Position numbers and translations under genes: made by a program. From contig JAZKBU010000009.1 in NCBI GenBank assembly GCA_040388375.1, positions 1 to 64,000 on the forward strand: a stretch of DNA of 64,000 nt. The letters are read 5' to 3'. Shown here in pieces: positions 63,159 to 64,000 of this stretch (positions are counted from its first letter, which is position 1; each line of letters starts with the position of its first letter). This stretch comes from Bacteroidota bacterium (GTDB lineage Bacteria > Bacteroidota > Bacteroidia > UKL13-3). The notes under the pieces are model-generated. The model worked only from the letters and a program-made list of their open reading frames with translations, searched no databases and was not told the origin of the DNA.

Positions 63159-64000
63159 AATATACAAACTTGGGGAATTTGGAGATTTTAATATTGAAAC
63201 AATAATCTCCTTGCGTAATTCAATAGATTTTCACCCCGTCTATCAAAGATATGGTGGTATTTGGAGTAAAGAAAAAAAACAGCTTTTCATAGACACAATA
63301 CTCAATGATTATGATACCCCTAAATTTTATTTTAATTATTTTTCTGACTCATCAAACCCACTAAACTCCAGCAATAAAATATATGCTATAGTTGACGGAA
63401 AGCAGAGATTAGAGGCAATTTTTGACTTTTTAGCAGACAAGTTTCCTTTATCACAAGAATTTAGATTTTATGATAATGAAAACTTACAATTAAAGAATTT
63501 AAAATATTCTGAGATTGCCGAAAAACACCCTTTTATTTTATCTAAATTTTACAATTACAATTTAGACATTATCCTTATCGATACTGATGATGAAGACAAG
63601 CTAGAAGAATTGTTTTTAAGATTAAATGGTGGAGAAGCATTGACAAATGCGGAAAAAAGAAATGCAATCGGTGGAGAGTTTAATCGAAAAGTAAGAGAGA
63701 TTGTCGAAACTCATAACTTTTTTACAAATAAATTAAGATTCAACAACCCAAGATATCAGTATCAAGACCTGTTCATAAAACTTGCTTTGACCGAGCTTAA
63801 TGACGAGTTGGTATCATTCAAAAACAATATTCTTTACGATTTTATAAAAGATAATAAAAGTTTTGATTCAAATATTTCTAATGTTTTTACCAAAGTTGAA
63901 AACAATCTAAATGAATTCAAAGAATGTTTTAAAGACAAGGATCCGTTGTTATCATCGAAAGGTGTTTTACCAGTGTTCTATTTTTTCTATACACGACATC
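63151..64000 (+). CDS. DUF262-domain protein (3' end cut by window)
   Basis: The open frame from ATG 63151 runs off the window after 283 codons. The DUF262 (ParB/Srx-like) domain is clear: FHPVYQRYGGIWSKEKKQLFIDTIL, IVDGKQRLEAI (D82-G83-K84-Q85-R86) and LFLRLNGGEALTNAEKRNAI. DUF262 is the N-terminal NTPase/DNA-sensing part of GmrSD-type and SspE restriction proteins, usually followed by an HNH (DUF1524) domain, which would lie beyond the window. Coupled to the FRG gene. Confidence 0.85.
   Translation, partial: MFKIYKLGEFGDFNIETIISLRNSIDFHPVYQRYGGIWSKEKKQLFIDTILNDYDTPKFYFNYFSDSSNPLNSSNKIYAIVDGKQRLEAIFDFLADKFPLSQEFRFYDNENLQLKNLKYSEIAEKHPFILSKFYNYNLDIILIDTDDEDKLEELFLRLNGGEALTNAEKRNAIGGEFNRKVREIVETHNFFTNKLRFNNPRYQYQDLFIKLALTELNDELVSFKNNILYDFIKDNKSFDSNISNVFTKVENNLNEFKECFKDKDPLLSSKGVLPVFYFFYTRH

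Overview
The window looks like a low-GC Bacteroidota chromosome. The evidence is the many TTG-N(17-19)-TAnnTTTG promoters with no Shine-Dalgarno-rich leaders, proteins with Por/type IX secretion sorting tails (PNP...GxYxxxV...KKLVV), FG-GAP and RHS surface proteins, a tmRNA with a GESNFAMAA tag, and START-like and RlpA-like proteins typical of the phylum. No genus can be assigned from the sequence alone.

Bases 1-21,180 are ordinary chromosome. They hold the 3' part of typA, a tRNA-His, a 2,631-residue type IX-secreted FG-GAP/TIG protein, a PolX-like PHP protein whose polymerase site looks degenerate, ffh, an RlpA-like protein, ybaB, a transglutaminase-like protein, an M1 aminopeptidase lipoprotein, a biotin-carrier protein and the tmRNA gene ssrA.

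At the 3' end of ssrA an accessory region begins. A large serine recombinase is encoded antisense and reads into the tmRNA 3' end, with a 59-residue companion and a MerR-like gene beside it. Next come a leftward secretion locus (24.3-35.4 kb: RHS/SpvB polymorphic-toxin-like protein, candidate immunity proteins, DUF1573 and T9SS proteins, outer-membrane proteins), a short RadC, and a repeat-rich gene-free stretch.

The core of the accessory region is a defence cluster. An AbiH-like gene, an unknown gene and a UPF0489 gene (37.2-39.9 kb) lead into a DNA phosphorothioation operon dndC-dndD-dndEi (DndE fused to a HerA-like ATPase)-membrane protein-dndB, with a convergent cysteine desulfurase (40.0-48.1 kb). 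Near-identical regulatory stretches (36.99-37.21 and 48.28-48.50 kb) flank this block. No DndF/G/H restriction genes are visible. Then follow a probable two-gene CBASS (4-TM effector plus CD-NTase, 50.1-51.7 kb), a GHKL-ATPase/DUF3883 giant (51.9-55.3 kb) and a frameshifted DUF3883-like nuclease gene.

From 56.4 kb to the end the organisation changes to single-gene cassettes: YdeI-like, Crp plus two paralogous outer-membrane proteins, a LysE exporter, an LA_2272-type repeat protein, a PH-like membrane protein and an FRG-DUF262 pair. Four copies of a ~75-110-base leader (TTG-N19-TAnTTTTG promoter, small hairpin, then GTTAGC in three copies) precede separate genes, and related dyad elements follow several of them. 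This looks like an integron-like or otherwise recombination-driven cassette array, with no recombinase for it inside the window. A four-copy 117-bp tandem repeat sits at its left edge, and a sequence resembling the tmRNA 3' end recurs at 60.78 kb.
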